Origin: Oscillospiraceae bacterium
GTDB taxonomy: Bacteria; Bacillota; Clostridia; Oscillospirales; Oscillospiraceae
Reading direction: 5' to 3'
DNA length: 64,000 nt
Assembly: GCA_015067495.1 (NCBI GenBank)
Contig: SVMI01000009.1
Span: 1 to 64,000, forward strand
The notes beneath the pieces were generated by a model that saw only the letters and a program-made list of their open reading frames with translations, was not told the DNA's origin and ran no database searches. Position 1 is the first letter of the stretch, and each line of letters starts with the position of its first letter. Positions 34,459 to 42,476 of this stretch are shown one piece after another. The position numbers and the translations under genes were made by a program.

Positions 34459-36498
34459 ATGGATGAAATGCAAAAAGACGGCTCTGAACTGGAGCTGGAG
34501 GACATCCTGAAGGAGTTTGGTGCGCCGGAACAATCGGAAAAAGATGCAGACGACGATATTCTGCTTTGGGATGAAGAGCCGGAGCAGGAGAGAGCACTTA
34601 ACCAGCCGGTAACGCAGGATACCGTCCGTTTGGATGATATTACCCGGGTGATCAGGCAGCAGCCGAAGGCATCGGACGAGACCATTCGATTCACGCCCGT
34701 GTCAGAGGTGGAGGAAGAAGAGCCGCCTTACATCATTTTACCCCCTGAACCGAAAACAGAACCCTATTCGGAGGAGTGGGAGCCGGAATATGAGCAGCCG
34801 ATCTCCGACTACGTTCCCCTTGAGCCGATCCAGTTCAAGCCCAGATCCCGCATGCTGGAGCTGAAGAAAAAGCTGGTGGAAGGGCCGGAAAAGCTGTACT
34901 ATGAGCTTCTGGAGAAGGGCTTTGGCAAGCTGCGAATGGCAATTATTGCCAACGGCATCGTAGCGATCCTTTCAGCTGCAGCTACGGGCTGCTATGCCAT
35001 GGGACTCATCCCGGAGGATCGGATGCGTTTTCTGGTGTTCGGACAATTTCTGGCGTTGCTGCTGTCGGCACTCTTTGGCAGCTATCAGCTGATCGAGGGC
35101 GTCGGTGATCTGATCAAGCGTCGCTTCTCACCGAACACATTGCTGCTGTTCAGCTTTATTGCCTGCATTGCCGATGGCGTTCTGTGCCTGAATCAGGTGC
35201 GGATGCCCTGCTGCGCGCCGTTCAGCTTGAATGTCACCATGTCCCTGTGGAGTGCTTATCAGCGGCGCAATACCGATTTGGGACAGATGGATACTCTGCG
35301 CAAGGCGGCAAGACTTGACAGCATCGTGCTGCACGAGGATTATTATCAGGGAATGCCCGGATTTTTGCGGGGTGAGGGTCAGGTGGAGGACTTTATGGAG
35401 TCCTACCGGGAACCCTCTGTGCCGGAAAAGACTCTGAATAGCTATGCGTTGGTCGCGCTGTTTGTGTCGGTTTTGATCGGTGTTGTTGCCGCAGTGCGTA
35501 CAGATATGGTGTCAGGACTGCAGTTCTTTGGCGCGGCACTGCTGGTTGCGATGCCGGCAACGGCGTACATTACCATCTCCCGCCCGATGGCACTGCTGGA
35601 GCGCCGCCTTCATCGGTTGGGAACTGTTCTTTGCGGCTGGCGCGGTGTGACGGGACTCAACGCAAAAGCGGTGTTCCCGTTGAGTGATACCGACTTGGTT
35701 CCTGGCACAGCTGCCAAGCTGAACGGACTGAAGTTTTACGGCAGCCGCAACCCGGATCAGGTGGTGGCATACAGTACGGCAGTGATCGTTGCGGACGGCG
35801 GCGTGATCGCGCCGTTGTTCAGCCAGCTGCTGGAGAGCCGCAACGGCTACCATTATGAGGTGGAGACCCTTCGCGCCTATCCCAACGGCGGCATCGGCGG
35901 TGTGGTCAATGGGGAAGCGGTGCTGGTTGGCTCGCTGACCTTCATGCGGGATATGGGCGTTGAAATGCCGGAAGGCGTCAAGGTCAAGCAGGCGATCTAT
36001 GTCGCCGTGGACGGTGTGCTGAACGGCGTTTTCGCCATCGCCTACAGCAAGCTGCGCTCCACTTCCGCAGGTCTGTCGACACTATGCTCCTACCGCAAGC
36101 TGTACCCGCTGCTGACAGCGGTGGACTTTATCCTGACGGATGAGTTTATCCGCAAGAAGTTCGGCGCGAATACGAAGCGCATCCTTTTCCCGGAACGCAA
36201 GGTACGCAAGGAACTGGGAGCGGTAGTGCCGGATGTTGAAAATCTGGGATTGGCACTGACCACACGGGAAGGTCTTGCCGGTGCTGCTTACGCCGTGACA
36301 GGCGCAAGAGCGTTGCGCACTGCTACGGTGCTGGGTGTCACGGTGCATATGATTGCGGGCATTCTGGGACTGCTGTCGATGCTTGTGCTGACATTGGTGG
36401 ATGCCGGTTATCTGCTCACGCCGGGCAACCTGCTGCTGTTTGAGCTGATTTGGATGATTCCGGGTCTTTTGATCACGGAATGGACAAGATCCATCTGA
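34459..36498 (+). CDS. P-type ATPase-like membrane protein lacking the catalytic motifs (pseudoenzyme)
   Basis: 679 residues from the ATG at 34459 (GGAGG 8 nt upstream). An acidic, Pro-rich cytosolic N-terminus (1 to about 150) is followed by membrane helices near 157-180, 190-210, 225-245, 320-340 and 345-375, a large cytosolic part, and two C-terminal helices (about 622-674). The layout and blocks match P1B metal ATPases: ALLVAMPATAYITISRP sits where the CPC helix is expected and GEAVLVGSLTFMRDMGV resembles the N-domain. But the phosphorylation motif DKTGT is replaced by FPLSDTDLVPG, CPC by AMP, and no GDGxND hinge is seen. Pumping by the usual mechanism is therefore unlikely. The frame is intact. 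Role unknown. Confidence 0.7.
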   Translation: MDEMQKDGSELELEDILKEFGAPEQSEKDADDDILLWDEEPEQERALNQPVTQDTVRLDDITRVIRQQPKASDETIRFTPVSEVEEEEPPYIILPPEPKTEPYSEEWEPEYEQPISDYVPLEPIQFKPRSRMLELKKKLVEGPEKLYYELLEKGFGKLRMAIIANGIVAILSAAATGCYAMGLIPEDRMRFLVFGQFLALLLSALFGSYQLIEGVGDLIKRRFSPNTLLLFSFIACIADGVLCLNQVRMPCCAPFSLNVTMSLWSAYQRRNTDLGQMDTLRKAARLDSIVLHEDYYQGMPGFLRGEGQVEDFMESYREPSVPEKTLNSYALVALFVSVLIGVVAAVRTDMVSGLQFFGAALLVAMPATAYITISRPMALLERRLHRLGTVLCGWRGVTGLNAKAVFPLSDTDLVPGTAAKLNGLKFYGSRNPDQVVAYSTAVIVADGGVIAPLFSQLLESRNGYHYEVETLRAYPNGGIGGVVNGEAVLVGSLTFMRDMGVEMPEGVKVKQAIYVAVDGVLNGVFAIAYSKLRSTSAGLSTLCSYRKLYPLLTAVDFILTDEFIRKKFGANTKRILFPERKVRKELGAVVPDVENLGLALTTREGLAGAAYAVTGARALRTATVLGVTVHMIAGILGLLSMLVLTLVDAGYLLTPGNLLLFELIWMIPGLLITEWTRSI

Positions 36499-36606
36499 TT
36501 TTGGCTGTGTTGCTGGCGGAACACAAACATTTTTGTGTGTTTTGCACAGAAGAACAATCGTCTATATGCCATTTTAACGAATTTTACATTTTGACGAAAA
36601 AATACA

Positions 36607-36635
36607 TTGAAATGTGATTGCTTTTCATGTATAAT
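36607..36635 (+). promoter_or_regulatory. Promoter of the EF-G-like gene
   Basis: TTGAAA (36607-36612), 17-bp spacer, perfect TATAAT (36630-36635). The roughly 110-bp stretch before it, after the ATPase-like gene, is AT-rich and holds no gene I can see. Confidence 0.7.
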
Positions 36636-36670
36636 GTACCCTAGTGGTGTTTAACGCCTATTGAAGGAGA

Positions 36671-36686
36671 GGGAGGGAAACCTTCC
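36671..36686 (+). promoter_or_regulatory. GAAA-tetraloop hairpin in the EF-G-like leader
   Basis: GGGAGG-GAAA-CCTTCC (one G-U pair) lies between two Shine-Dalgarno-like AAGGAG sequences (36664-36669 and 36690-36695). It could tune initiation at the ATG at 36708. Confidence 0.4.
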
Positions 36687-36707
36687 TGAAAGGAGATTTT
36701 ACTTTTT

Positions 36708-38711
36708 ATGTACAATGCTAGTTCTATTCGCAATATCTGCCTGCTGGGTCACAGCGGCAGCGGCAAGTCCGCTCTGGCAGAAAGCCTGCTTTACATGACC
36801 GGTGCGATCGACCGTATGGGCAAGAACGCAGACGGCAACACTGTTGCTGACTACGATCCCGAAGAGATCCGCCGCAATATTTCCATTTCCACTTCCGTGA
36901 TCCCCGTTGAGTACAGCAAGTGCAAGATCAACGTTCTGGATACCCCCGGCGCATTCGACTTCTCCGGCGCTGTCGCTGAAGCTCTGCGCGCTGCTGATGC
37001 TGCCATTCTGGTCGCTTCCGCGAAGGACGGCATCACTGTCGGTTTTGAAAAGGCATGGAAGTACTGTGAACAGCGCAAGATGCCCCGCTTCATCTACATC
37101 TCCAAGCTGGATGAGGACAACTCCGACTTCAACGCAACGCTGAATGCAATGCGTGAAAAGTACGGCACCAAGATCGCTCCCATCGTCGTTCCTCTGTTTG
37201 ACGGCGGTAAGAAGGTCAGCGGTCTGATTGATGTGCTGCCCCGCAAGGCTTACGGTATTCAGAATTTCAAGAGAACGGATATTGCTCTGCCTGCAGAAAA
37301 GGAAGCTGTCGTTGACGAGTTCACCGAGGCTCTGAAGGAAGCTGTTGCTGAGACCGATGAGGCTCTGATGGACAAGTTCTTCGACGGTGAAGACTTCACC
37401 TATGAAGAGATGGTCACCGGCCTGAAGCAGGGCGTTGCTGACCTGAGCGTGGTTCCCGTTGTCTGTGGTTCTGCTACCTCCTGTCTGGGTACGCTGACCC
37501 TGCTTGACAATGTCATCAGCCTGATCCCCGCTCCTCAGGTCGCTGAGGGTGGTGCTTTCGTTTGGAAGACCGTTTCCGATCAGTACGGCAAGTACTCCTA
37601 CATCAAGGTTCTGGGTGGCGAGATCACCTCTGATACCGTTCTGGTCAATGCCCGTACCGGCGAGACCGAAAAGCTGGGCCGTCTGTACACCATGTGCGGC
37701 AAGAAGGCTACCGAAGTCAAGGTTCTGACTGCCGGCGACATCGGCGCCATCGGCAAGATGGACAAGGTCAAGACCGGCGACACCCTGTGTGATCCCAAGA
37801 AGGTCGAGGCTCTGGAGCCTATCGTTTACGCACCCGCTTGCTACTCTCAGGCAATCGCTCCCAAGGTCAAGGGTCAGGAAGAAAAGATCGCTGCAGGTCT
37901 TGGCCGTCTGAACGAAGAAGATCCTTCCTTCAGCTTGGTCAACAATGCTGAGACCCATCAGCTGGTTATCTCCGGCACCGGCGATCAGCAGCTGGACGTT
38001 CTGGTCGCAAAGCTGAAGAGCCGCTTTGGCGTTGATGCAGAGCTGAGTCCCGCAAAGGTCGCCTTCCGCGAGAAGATCAAGAAGACCGTTCAGGCCCACG
38101 GCCGTCACAAGAAGCAGACCGGCGGCAGCGGTCAGTTCGGTGACGTTTGGGTTCGTTTCGAGCCTCAGGATGAGCAGGACGATCTGATCTTCGATGTCGA
38201 AGTCGTCGGCGGCGCAGTTCCCAAGAACTTCAACCCCGCTGTTGAAAAGGGTATTCAGGAAGCGATCCAGAAGGGTCCTCTGGCAGGCTATCCCATGGTC
38301 GGTCTGAAGGCTGTTCTGTACGATGGCTCTTACCACCCCGTTGACTCCAACGAAATGGCATTTAAGCTGGCTGCGATCCTTGCCTTCAAGGAAGCAATGC
38401 CTAACGCAATGCCCACTCTGCTCGAGCCTGTTGGCGCACTGGCTGTCACCGTTCCCGAGGATTACGTCGGCGACGTTATGGGCGACCTGAGCAAGCGTCG
38501 CGGCCGCCCCATGGGCATGAACCCCGACTCTGACGGCAACACCGTTGTTGAGGCAGAAGTTCCCATGGCCGAAATGAGCAGCTACGCCATTGACCTGCGC
38601 GCAATGACGCAGGCTCGCGGTTCCTTCACTCTGGAATTTGTCCGTTACGAGGAAGTTCCGAAGGCCAACCAGCAGAAGATCATTGACGATGCCAAGAAGA
38701 ACGAAGAGTAA
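36708..38711 (+). CDS. EF-G-like translational GTPase (FusA paralogue)
   Basis: 667 residues with EF-G domain order: GTPase domain (G1 GHSGSGKS, G3 DTPGAFDF, G4-like SKLDEDN instead of NKxD), domain II, domains III-V including GRHKKQTGGSGQFGDVWVR and DLSKRRGRPMGM. This is the EF-G II/'elongation factor G-like' subfamily, shorter than canonical EF-G and with a changed switch I. Its exact role is unsettled; it is unlikely to be the main translocase. Codon bias is strong, suggesting high expression. Single gene with its own promoter and terminator. Confidence 0.92.
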   Translation: MYNASSIRNICLLGHSGSGKSALAESLLYMTGAIDRMGKNADGNTVADYDPEEIRRNISISTSVIPVEYSKCKINVLDTPGAFDFSGAVAEALRAADAAILVASAKDGITVGFEKAWKYCEQRKMPRFIYISKLDEDNSDFNATLNAMREKYGTKIAPIVVPLFDGGKKVSGLIDVLPRKAYGIQNFKRTDIALPAEKEAVVDEFTEALKEAVAETDEALMDKFFDGEDFTYEEMVTGLKQGVADLSVVPVVCGSATSCLGTLTLLDNVISLIPAPQVAEGGAFVWKTVSDQYGKYSYIKVLGGEITSDTVLVNARTGETEKLGRLYTMCGKKATEVKVLTAGDIGAIGKMDKVKTGDTLCDPKKVEALEPIVYAPACYSQAIAPKVKGQEEKIAAGLGRLNEEDPSFSLVNNAETHQLVISGTGDQQLDVLVAKLKSRFGVDAELSPAKVAFREKIKKTVQAHGRHKKQTGGSGQFGDVWVRFEPQDEQDDLIFDVEVVGGAVPKNFNPAVEKGIQEAIQKGPLAGYPMVGLKAVLYDGSYHPVDSNEMAFKLAAILAFKEAMPNAMPTLLEPVGALAVTVPEDYVGDVMGDLSKRRGRPMGMNPDSDGNTVVEAEVPMAEMSSYAIDLRAMTQARGSFTLEFVRYEEVPKANQQKIIDDAKKNEE

Positions 38712-38721
38712 TTCAAAAATC

Positions 38722-38754
38722 AATGCCGGCAGCATTTCGCTGCCGGCATTTTCT
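38722..38754 (+). terminator. Terminator of the EF-G-like gene
   Basis: AATGCCGGCAGC / GCTGCCGGCATT with a 5-nt loop, then TTCT. Confidence 0.85.
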
Positions 38755-38764
38755 ATACAAAAAC

Positions 38765-38789
38765 CGCCCGGCTGAATTTCAGCCGGGCG
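38765..38789 (-). terminator. Terminator of the eda-kdgK-DUF1292 operon
   Basis: CGCCCGGCTGA / TCAGCCGGGCG with a 3-nt loop. On the minus strand it is followed by a short GTTTT tail. Confidence 0.75.
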
Positions 38790-38801
38790 ATTGGAATTTT
38801 A

Positions 38802-39086
38802 TTAGTCTTCGAAGGTCAGGACGTCCTTGTAACGCTCCTTGAAGATGCCGTAGACGGCATCGAGAACGGCCTCGTCGGTGACGGCAATGTAGTTCTCGGT
38901 CTCCTCGTCAACAGGCTCGACCTCGAGGATGACGATCTCATTGGCGTCTTCCACAGCGGGCATCAGGCAAAGGTACTCCTTGCCGCCGTACTCGATGCAA
39001 TCGAGATACTCAAATTCCACATCGGCACCGTTTTCGTCGGTCAGTACCAGAATGTTCTGCTCTTCCTGCAGGATTTCTTCAGCCAT
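38802..39086 (-). CDS. DUF1292 family protein
   Basis: 94 residues from the ATG at 39086, preceded by AAGGAGG; an upstream extension to 39155 has no ribosome-binding site and overlaps kdgK. The protein is very acidic. Segments such as VLTDENGADVEFEYLDCIEY and YGGKEYLCLMPA fit DUF1292, a small Firmicutes family of unknown function (YrzB-like). It is the last gene of the eda-kdgK unit, 13 bp after kdgK; whether it has any link to sugar metabolism is unknown. Confidence 0.88.
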   Translation of the reverse strand: MAEEILQEEQNILVLTDENGADVEFEYLDCIEYGGKEYLCLMPAVEDANEIVILEVEPVDEETENYIAVTDEAVLDAVYGIFKERYKDVLTFED

Positions 39087-39099
39087 TATTATTTCCTCC

Positions 39100-40128
39100 T
39101 TATCTCTGGATGCGGCCGGATGCGTCGCCGCCGGCGAGCTTCTCGACCTCAGCAACAGTGACCATGTTGTAGTCGCCTTCGATGGAATGCTTCAGTGCGG
39201 ATGCAGCCACTGCAAATTCAACAGCAGCCTGCGTGGACTTACCGTTCAGGATGGAGTAAATCAGACCGCCGCCGAAGCTGTCACCGCCGCCAACGCGGTC
39301 GATGATGTGCAGATCGTACTTCTTGGAGAAGCAGTACTCGTCATTTGCCACGTTATAGAGCATTGCGCTCCAGCCGTTGTCAAATGCGGAGTGAGATTCG
39401 CGCAGGGTGATGGCAACCATTTCAAAGCCAAACTTGTCAGCCAGCTGCTTGGCAACGGACTTGTAGCCTTCATGATTCAGCTCACCTGCGTAGATGTCGG
39501 TTGCTTCAGCCTCGATGCCGAAGACGTCCTTTGCGTCCTCTTCGTTGGAGATGCACACATCCACATACTGGCACAGCTCGGTCATGGCTTCACGAGCCTG
39601 TGCGCGGGTCCACAGCTTGCCACGGTAGTTCAGGTCGCAGGAGATCTTCAGACCGTGAGCCTTTGCGGCGATACATGCCTGCTTGCAGATCTCAACCAGA
39701 TGACCGCCCAGTGCGGGGGTAATGCCGGTGAAGTGGAACCATTCAGCACCTTCAAAGATGGCATCCCAGTCGAAATCCTCGGGAACTGCCTTGGCGATGG
39801 CGGAGTTGGCACGGTCATAGATGCAGACAGAGCCGCGCTGGGAAGCACCCTTTTCGTTGAAGTAGATGCCCAGACGGTCGCCGCCGCGGACGATCTTGCC
39901 GGTGTCAACGCCGTAACGGCGCAGGCTGTTCAGAGCGGACTGACCGATGGCGTGTGCGGGCAGCTTAGTGACGTAAGCCACGTCCATGCCGTAGTTTGCC
40001 AGAGAAACGGCAACATTTGCTTCGCCGCCGCCGAAGGTAAACTCTACATGGTCACACTGGACAAAGCGTTCATAGTTGTAGGGCTGCAGGCGGAGCATCA
40101 GCTCGCCGAAGGTGATAATCTTAGCCAT
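39100..40128 (-). CDS. kdgK: 2-keto-3-deoxygluconate kinase (PfkB-family sugar kinase)
   Basis: 342 residues, ribokinase/PfkB fold. It begins KIITFGELMLRLQP and carries the N-terminal GGGEANVAVSLANYG signature and the C-terminal anion-hole motif DRVGGGDSFGGGL with the catalytic Asp. It phosphorylates KDG to KDPG, which the adjacent aldolase cleaves, so substrate assignment rests on the family and the eda neighbour. Other PfkB substrates are possible. Middle gene of a three-gene leftward operon. Confidence 0.9.
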   Translation of the reverse strand: MAKIITFGELMLRLQPYNYERFVQCDHVEFTFGGGEANVAVSLANYGMDVAYVTKLPAHAIGQSALNSLRRYGVDTGKIVRGGDRLGIYFNEKGASQRGSVCIYDRANSAIAKAVPEDFDWDAIFEGAEWFHFTGITPALGGHLVEICKQACIAAKAHGLKISCDLNYRGKLWTRAQAREAMTELCQYVDVCISNEEDAKDVFGIEAEATDIYAGELNHEGYKSVAKQLADKFGFEMVAITLRESHSAFDNGWSAMLYNVANDEYCFSKKYDLHIIDRVGGGDSFGGGLIYSILNGKSTQAAVEFAVAASALKHSIEGDYNMVTVAEVEKLAGGDASGRIQR

Positions 40129-40155
40129 TGTTATGCTTCCTTTCTTTGTATCAAA

Positions 40156-40782
40156 TCAACCGAAGGCAGCCTGACGGGCCTCGGCGCAGAGCTTGGTGAT
40201 CTTGTCGAAATTGCCGGCTGCGATGTCAGCCTTGGGGCAGACCCAGCTGCCGCCGACAGCATGGATAAAGGGTGCGTCGATGTATTCACGGATGTTTGCA
40301 GCATTGACACCGCCGGTGGGCAGGAACTTCACGCCGCCAAAGGGCGCGGACAGGTTCTTCATGGCGTTCAGACCGCCGTAGACGTTGGCAGGGAAGAACT
40401 TGACGACCTTCAGACCCATGTTGACCGCTGCGGTGATCTCGGTGGGGGTGACGCAGCCGGGAGTGACAGCAATGCCGTTTTCGATGCACCAGCCAACGAC
40501 CTGAGCGTCGAAGCCGGGGGAGACGATGAACTTTGCACCCATTTCAACAGCCTTCTTGCACTGCTCCAAATTCAGAACGGTGCCGGCACCGACCAGCATG
40601 TCGGGGCAGTTGTCGGCGACAGCCTTGATGGCGTCGGGGGCAGCAGCGGTGCGGAAGGTGATCTCCATGACATCAATGCCGCCTGCCAGCATGGCGTTGG
40701 CAGTGGGGATCGCATCCTTGGCATCGTCGATCACGACAACGGGGACAACGCCTGCAGCTGCGAGTCTTGCTAATACATCCAT
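40156..40782 (-). CDS. eda: KDPG / 2-keto-4-hydroxyglutarate aldolase
   Basis: 208 residues, class I aldolase barrel. Motifs are GIDVMEITFRT, VGAGTVLNLEQCKKAVEMGA and the Schiff-base Lys in VVKFFPANVYGG. It splits KDPG into pyruvate and glyceraldehyde 3-phosphate, the last step of uronate and Entner-Doudoroff type routes. It is the first gene of the operon with kdgK, behind a consensus promoter and an operator-like inverted repeat. No transport or uronate isomerase genes lie nearby. Confidence 0.95.
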   Translation of the reverse strand: MDVLARLAAAGVVPVVVIDDAKDAIPTANAMLAGGIDVMEITFRTAAAPDAIKAVADNCPDMLVGAGTVLNLEQCKKAVEMGAKFIVSPGFDAQVVGWCIENGIAVTPGCVTPTEITAAVNMGLKVVKFFPANVYGGLNAMKNLSAPFGGVKFLPTGGVNAANIREYIDAPFIHAVGGSWVCPKADIAAGNFDKITKLCAEARQAAFG

Positions 40783-40833
40783 AATTCAATTACCTCCTGT
40801 GACTTGGAAAAGTCAAATTCAAAGAATTTTCAG

Positions 40834-40894
40834 GGCATCACAAAATGCCACAATTTGCTATTGTAATTATAGATACTTTTTGTGTTTCTGTCAA
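40834..40894 (-). promoter_or_regulatory. Consensus promoter of eda-kdgK with operator-like repeat at the start site
   Basis: On the minus strand TTGACA (plus 40889-40894), 17-bp spacer, TATAAT (plus 40866-40871), a perfect sigma-A promoter. Downstream, GGCAT-N6-ATGCC (plus 40834-40849) lies about 17 bp past the -10, where a repressor would block elongation or start. Confidence 0.75.
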
Positions 40895-40937
40895 TCTTAA
40901 AAACACCCGAAAGTGCGGCGAAATCCCATGGATAAAA

Positions 40938-40974
40938 AAGCCTGCCGTAAGCATTGCTTATGGCAGGCTTTTGA
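40938..40974 (-). terminator. Terminator of the small unknown gene at 40978
   Basis: AAGCCTGCCGTAAGCA / TGCTTATGGCAGGCTT (one G-U pair), with an A-run on the left that reads as T-run on the minus strand. Confidence 0.85.
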
Positions 40975-40977
40975 ATA

Positions 40978-41337
40978 TTATTCCTTGCTGCGGATTTCCT
41001 CAGGTACCAGCTCGGCGGGGATGATCTCCAAATAAAAGCTGATACAGATATCCTCAGGACAGCCGTCATCATCCACTGCTGTTGTCCACACATTGATGTT
41101 GCAGACCTCACCGGGGAATACATCATGCAATTCACCGCTTTCCCGGTTTTTGAAACGCACACCGATCTCCTCACCGTTTTCATTGAAAATGCTGTCCTCA
41201 ACGGAAAGGTGCAGACTCCAGAGCTTGCGCAGCGGGATGATCTCTTCCGGCGCGCCGCCGGCATCCACATATCCGTGACCTCCGAAATGCTCAAAGGTTC
41301 GATTGCTGATACGAAGATAGAAGCGGGATTGTGCCAT
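40978..41337 (-). CDS. Hypothetical protein
   Basis: 119 residues, no signal peptide or membrane segment. It begins MAQSRFYLRISNRTFEHFGG and is rich in beta-strand-like segments such as GVRFKNRESGELH and CNINVWTTAVDDDG, with an acidic end. I do not recognise a family. It has an AGGAGG-like site, a consensus promoter with 18-bp spacing and its own terminator, so it is likely a real, separately expressed cytosolic protein. It lies just downstream of spo0A; no functional link can be claimed. Confidence 0.75.
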   Translation of the reverse strand: MAQSRFYLRISNRTFEHFGGHGYVDAGGAPEEIIPLRKLWSLHLSVEDSIFNENGEEIGVRFKNRESGELHDVFPGEVCNINVWTTAVDDDGCPEDICISFYLEIIPAELVPEEIRSKE

Positions 41338-41369
41338 GACAGATTCCTCCTGTTGTTTCTGATACCTAT

Positions 41370-41399
41370 ATTATAACAAACAGGGCAGGAGCGTGTCAA
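41370..41399 (-). promoter_or_regulatory. Promoter of the small unknown gene
   Basis: On the minus strand TTGACA (plus 41394-41399), 18-bp spacer, TATAAT (plus 41370-41375). Confidence 0.75.
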
Positions 41400-41411
41400 G
41401 TCATCGTACGA

Positions 41412-42191
41412 TCAGTAGCTGGCGACCTCAGCGGATTTCAGCTGCAGCTGAAGCTTGTCCGCAATGAGGGCGATGAACTCCGAATTGGTGGGCTTGCCCT
41501 TGGTATTACTGACAGTATAGCCAAAGAACCGCTGCAGGGTATCCAAATCACCGCGATCCCATGCCACTTCGATAGCGTGGCGGATGGCACGCTCCACGCG
41601 GCTGGGTGTCGTGCCGTAGGTCTTGGCAACCTGCGGATAGAGTACCTTGGTGATGGCATTGATCACATCCATATCATTGACCGCAATAATGATTGCCTCG
41701 CGAAGATATTGGTAGCCCTTGATGTGGGCAGGAACACCGATCTCATGAATGATGCCGGTGACCATGGTCTCAATGCTGTTCTTGTCCGGGCGGCGGATAG
41801 GAATGACCCGCTGGTTCTCCCCACCGCGGAATTCTTCCAGACGCTCAACGATGGCAGATACGTCGCAGGGCTTGAGCATCAGATAGCGAGTGCCAAGGGC
41901 TGCGGCTGCCGATGCAACGTAATCCGTGACAAAGCCGGAGGTTGCCAATGTAACAGGCTTTTTATCCATACCTGCAATGGATTTCAGAACACCGATGCCA
42001 TCCTTCTTGGAAAGCATCAGATCCAATACCAGAACATCAGGGCGTTTTTCCTGAATCATACGAACGGCTTGTTCTCCGTCGGAAGCCGTTCCGATGACGT
42101 GAAAGCCGTCTGCGTGCCCCAGCGCAGCGACGAGTGACGAGCAAAAGTCCTCTGCGCCGTCAGCGATCAAAACTGTTGTGCGGTTATCCAT
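41412..42191 (-). CDS. spo0A: Sporulation master regulator Spo0A
   Basis: 259 residues. The receiver domain (about 1-120) has the phospho-acceptor Asp in [13 protein letters not shown], the switch Ser in TLATSGF and the Lys in MLKPCD. The DNA-binding domain (about 150-259) contains [19 protein letters not shown] and the recognition part [17 protein letters not shown], both diagnostic of Spo0A. The first acidic pocket reads ADGAEDF where many homologues have a DD pair, so one Mg-binding acid seems moved or replaced. Two 0A-box-like sites lie upstream. Its presence implies endospore formation. Confidence 0.97.
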   Translation of the reverse strand: MDNRTTVLIADGAEDFCSSLVAALGHADGFHVIGTASDGEQAVRMIQEKRPDVLVLDLMLSKKDGIGVLKSIAGMDKKPVTLATSGFVTDYVASAAAALGTRYLMLKPCDVSAIVERLEEFRGGENQRVIPIRRPDKNSIETMVTGIIHEIGVPAHIKGYQYLREAIIIAVNDMDVINAITKVLYPQVAKTYGTTPSRVERAIRHAIEVAWDRGDLDTLQRFFGYTVSNTKGKPTNSEFIALIADKLQLQLKSAEVASY

Positions 42192-42313
42192 AATTACCTC
42201 TCCTGTCAGATTGAATTTTGTTCCCCTGAAAATTCACGACAGTGCGTGAGCCGTGCGACAAGTATAATTTAGCATAATGCATCGCTTTTTGCAAGGAGAA
42301 ATCAAAACAATCG

Positions 42314-42342
42314 TTCGACAATAAGCGACGAATTTCGACAAT
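42314..42342 (-). promoter_or_regulatory. Two 0A-box-like sites upstream of spo0A
   Basis: ATTGTCGAA occurs twice on the minus strand (plus TTCGACAAT at 42314-42322 and 42334-42342), 20 bp apart. This matches the core TTGTCGAA bound by phosphorylated Spo0A and suggests autoregulation and possible control of the divergent peptidase gene. Confidence 0.65.
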
Positions 42343-42414
42343 CGGAAGGAAAAAAGCATTTTTTCCATGAGAAATGCTGTCATTGCCTGCACAAGCGCAT
42401 AAATCGGAAATGAC

Positions 42415-42444
42415 TTGACGCGCACCATGAAAATGGTGTAGAAT
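42415..42444 (+). promoter_or_regulatory. Promoter of the M3 oligoendopeptidase gene
   Basis: TTGACG (42415-42420), 18-bp spacer, TAGAAT (42439-42444); GGAGG precedes the ATG at 42477. Confidence 0.6.
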
Positions 42445-42476
42445 AAGGACAACTGTTTATATAGGAGGAACATATT

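Noticed and set aside
34459-36498. Pseudogene call for the P-type-ATPase-like gene
   Set aside because: No frameshift or stop over 679 codons, a good ribosome-binding site and ordinary codon use argue for a maintained protein.
36699-38735. Long antisense open frame of 678 codons opposite the EF-G-like gene
   Set aside because: Caused by strong C/G-ending codon bias of the highly expressed sense gene; the sense strand encodes clear EF-G domains.
38929-40773. Antisense open frame of 614 codons across kdgK and eda
   Set aside because: Spans two well-supported genes on the other strand; no start signal.
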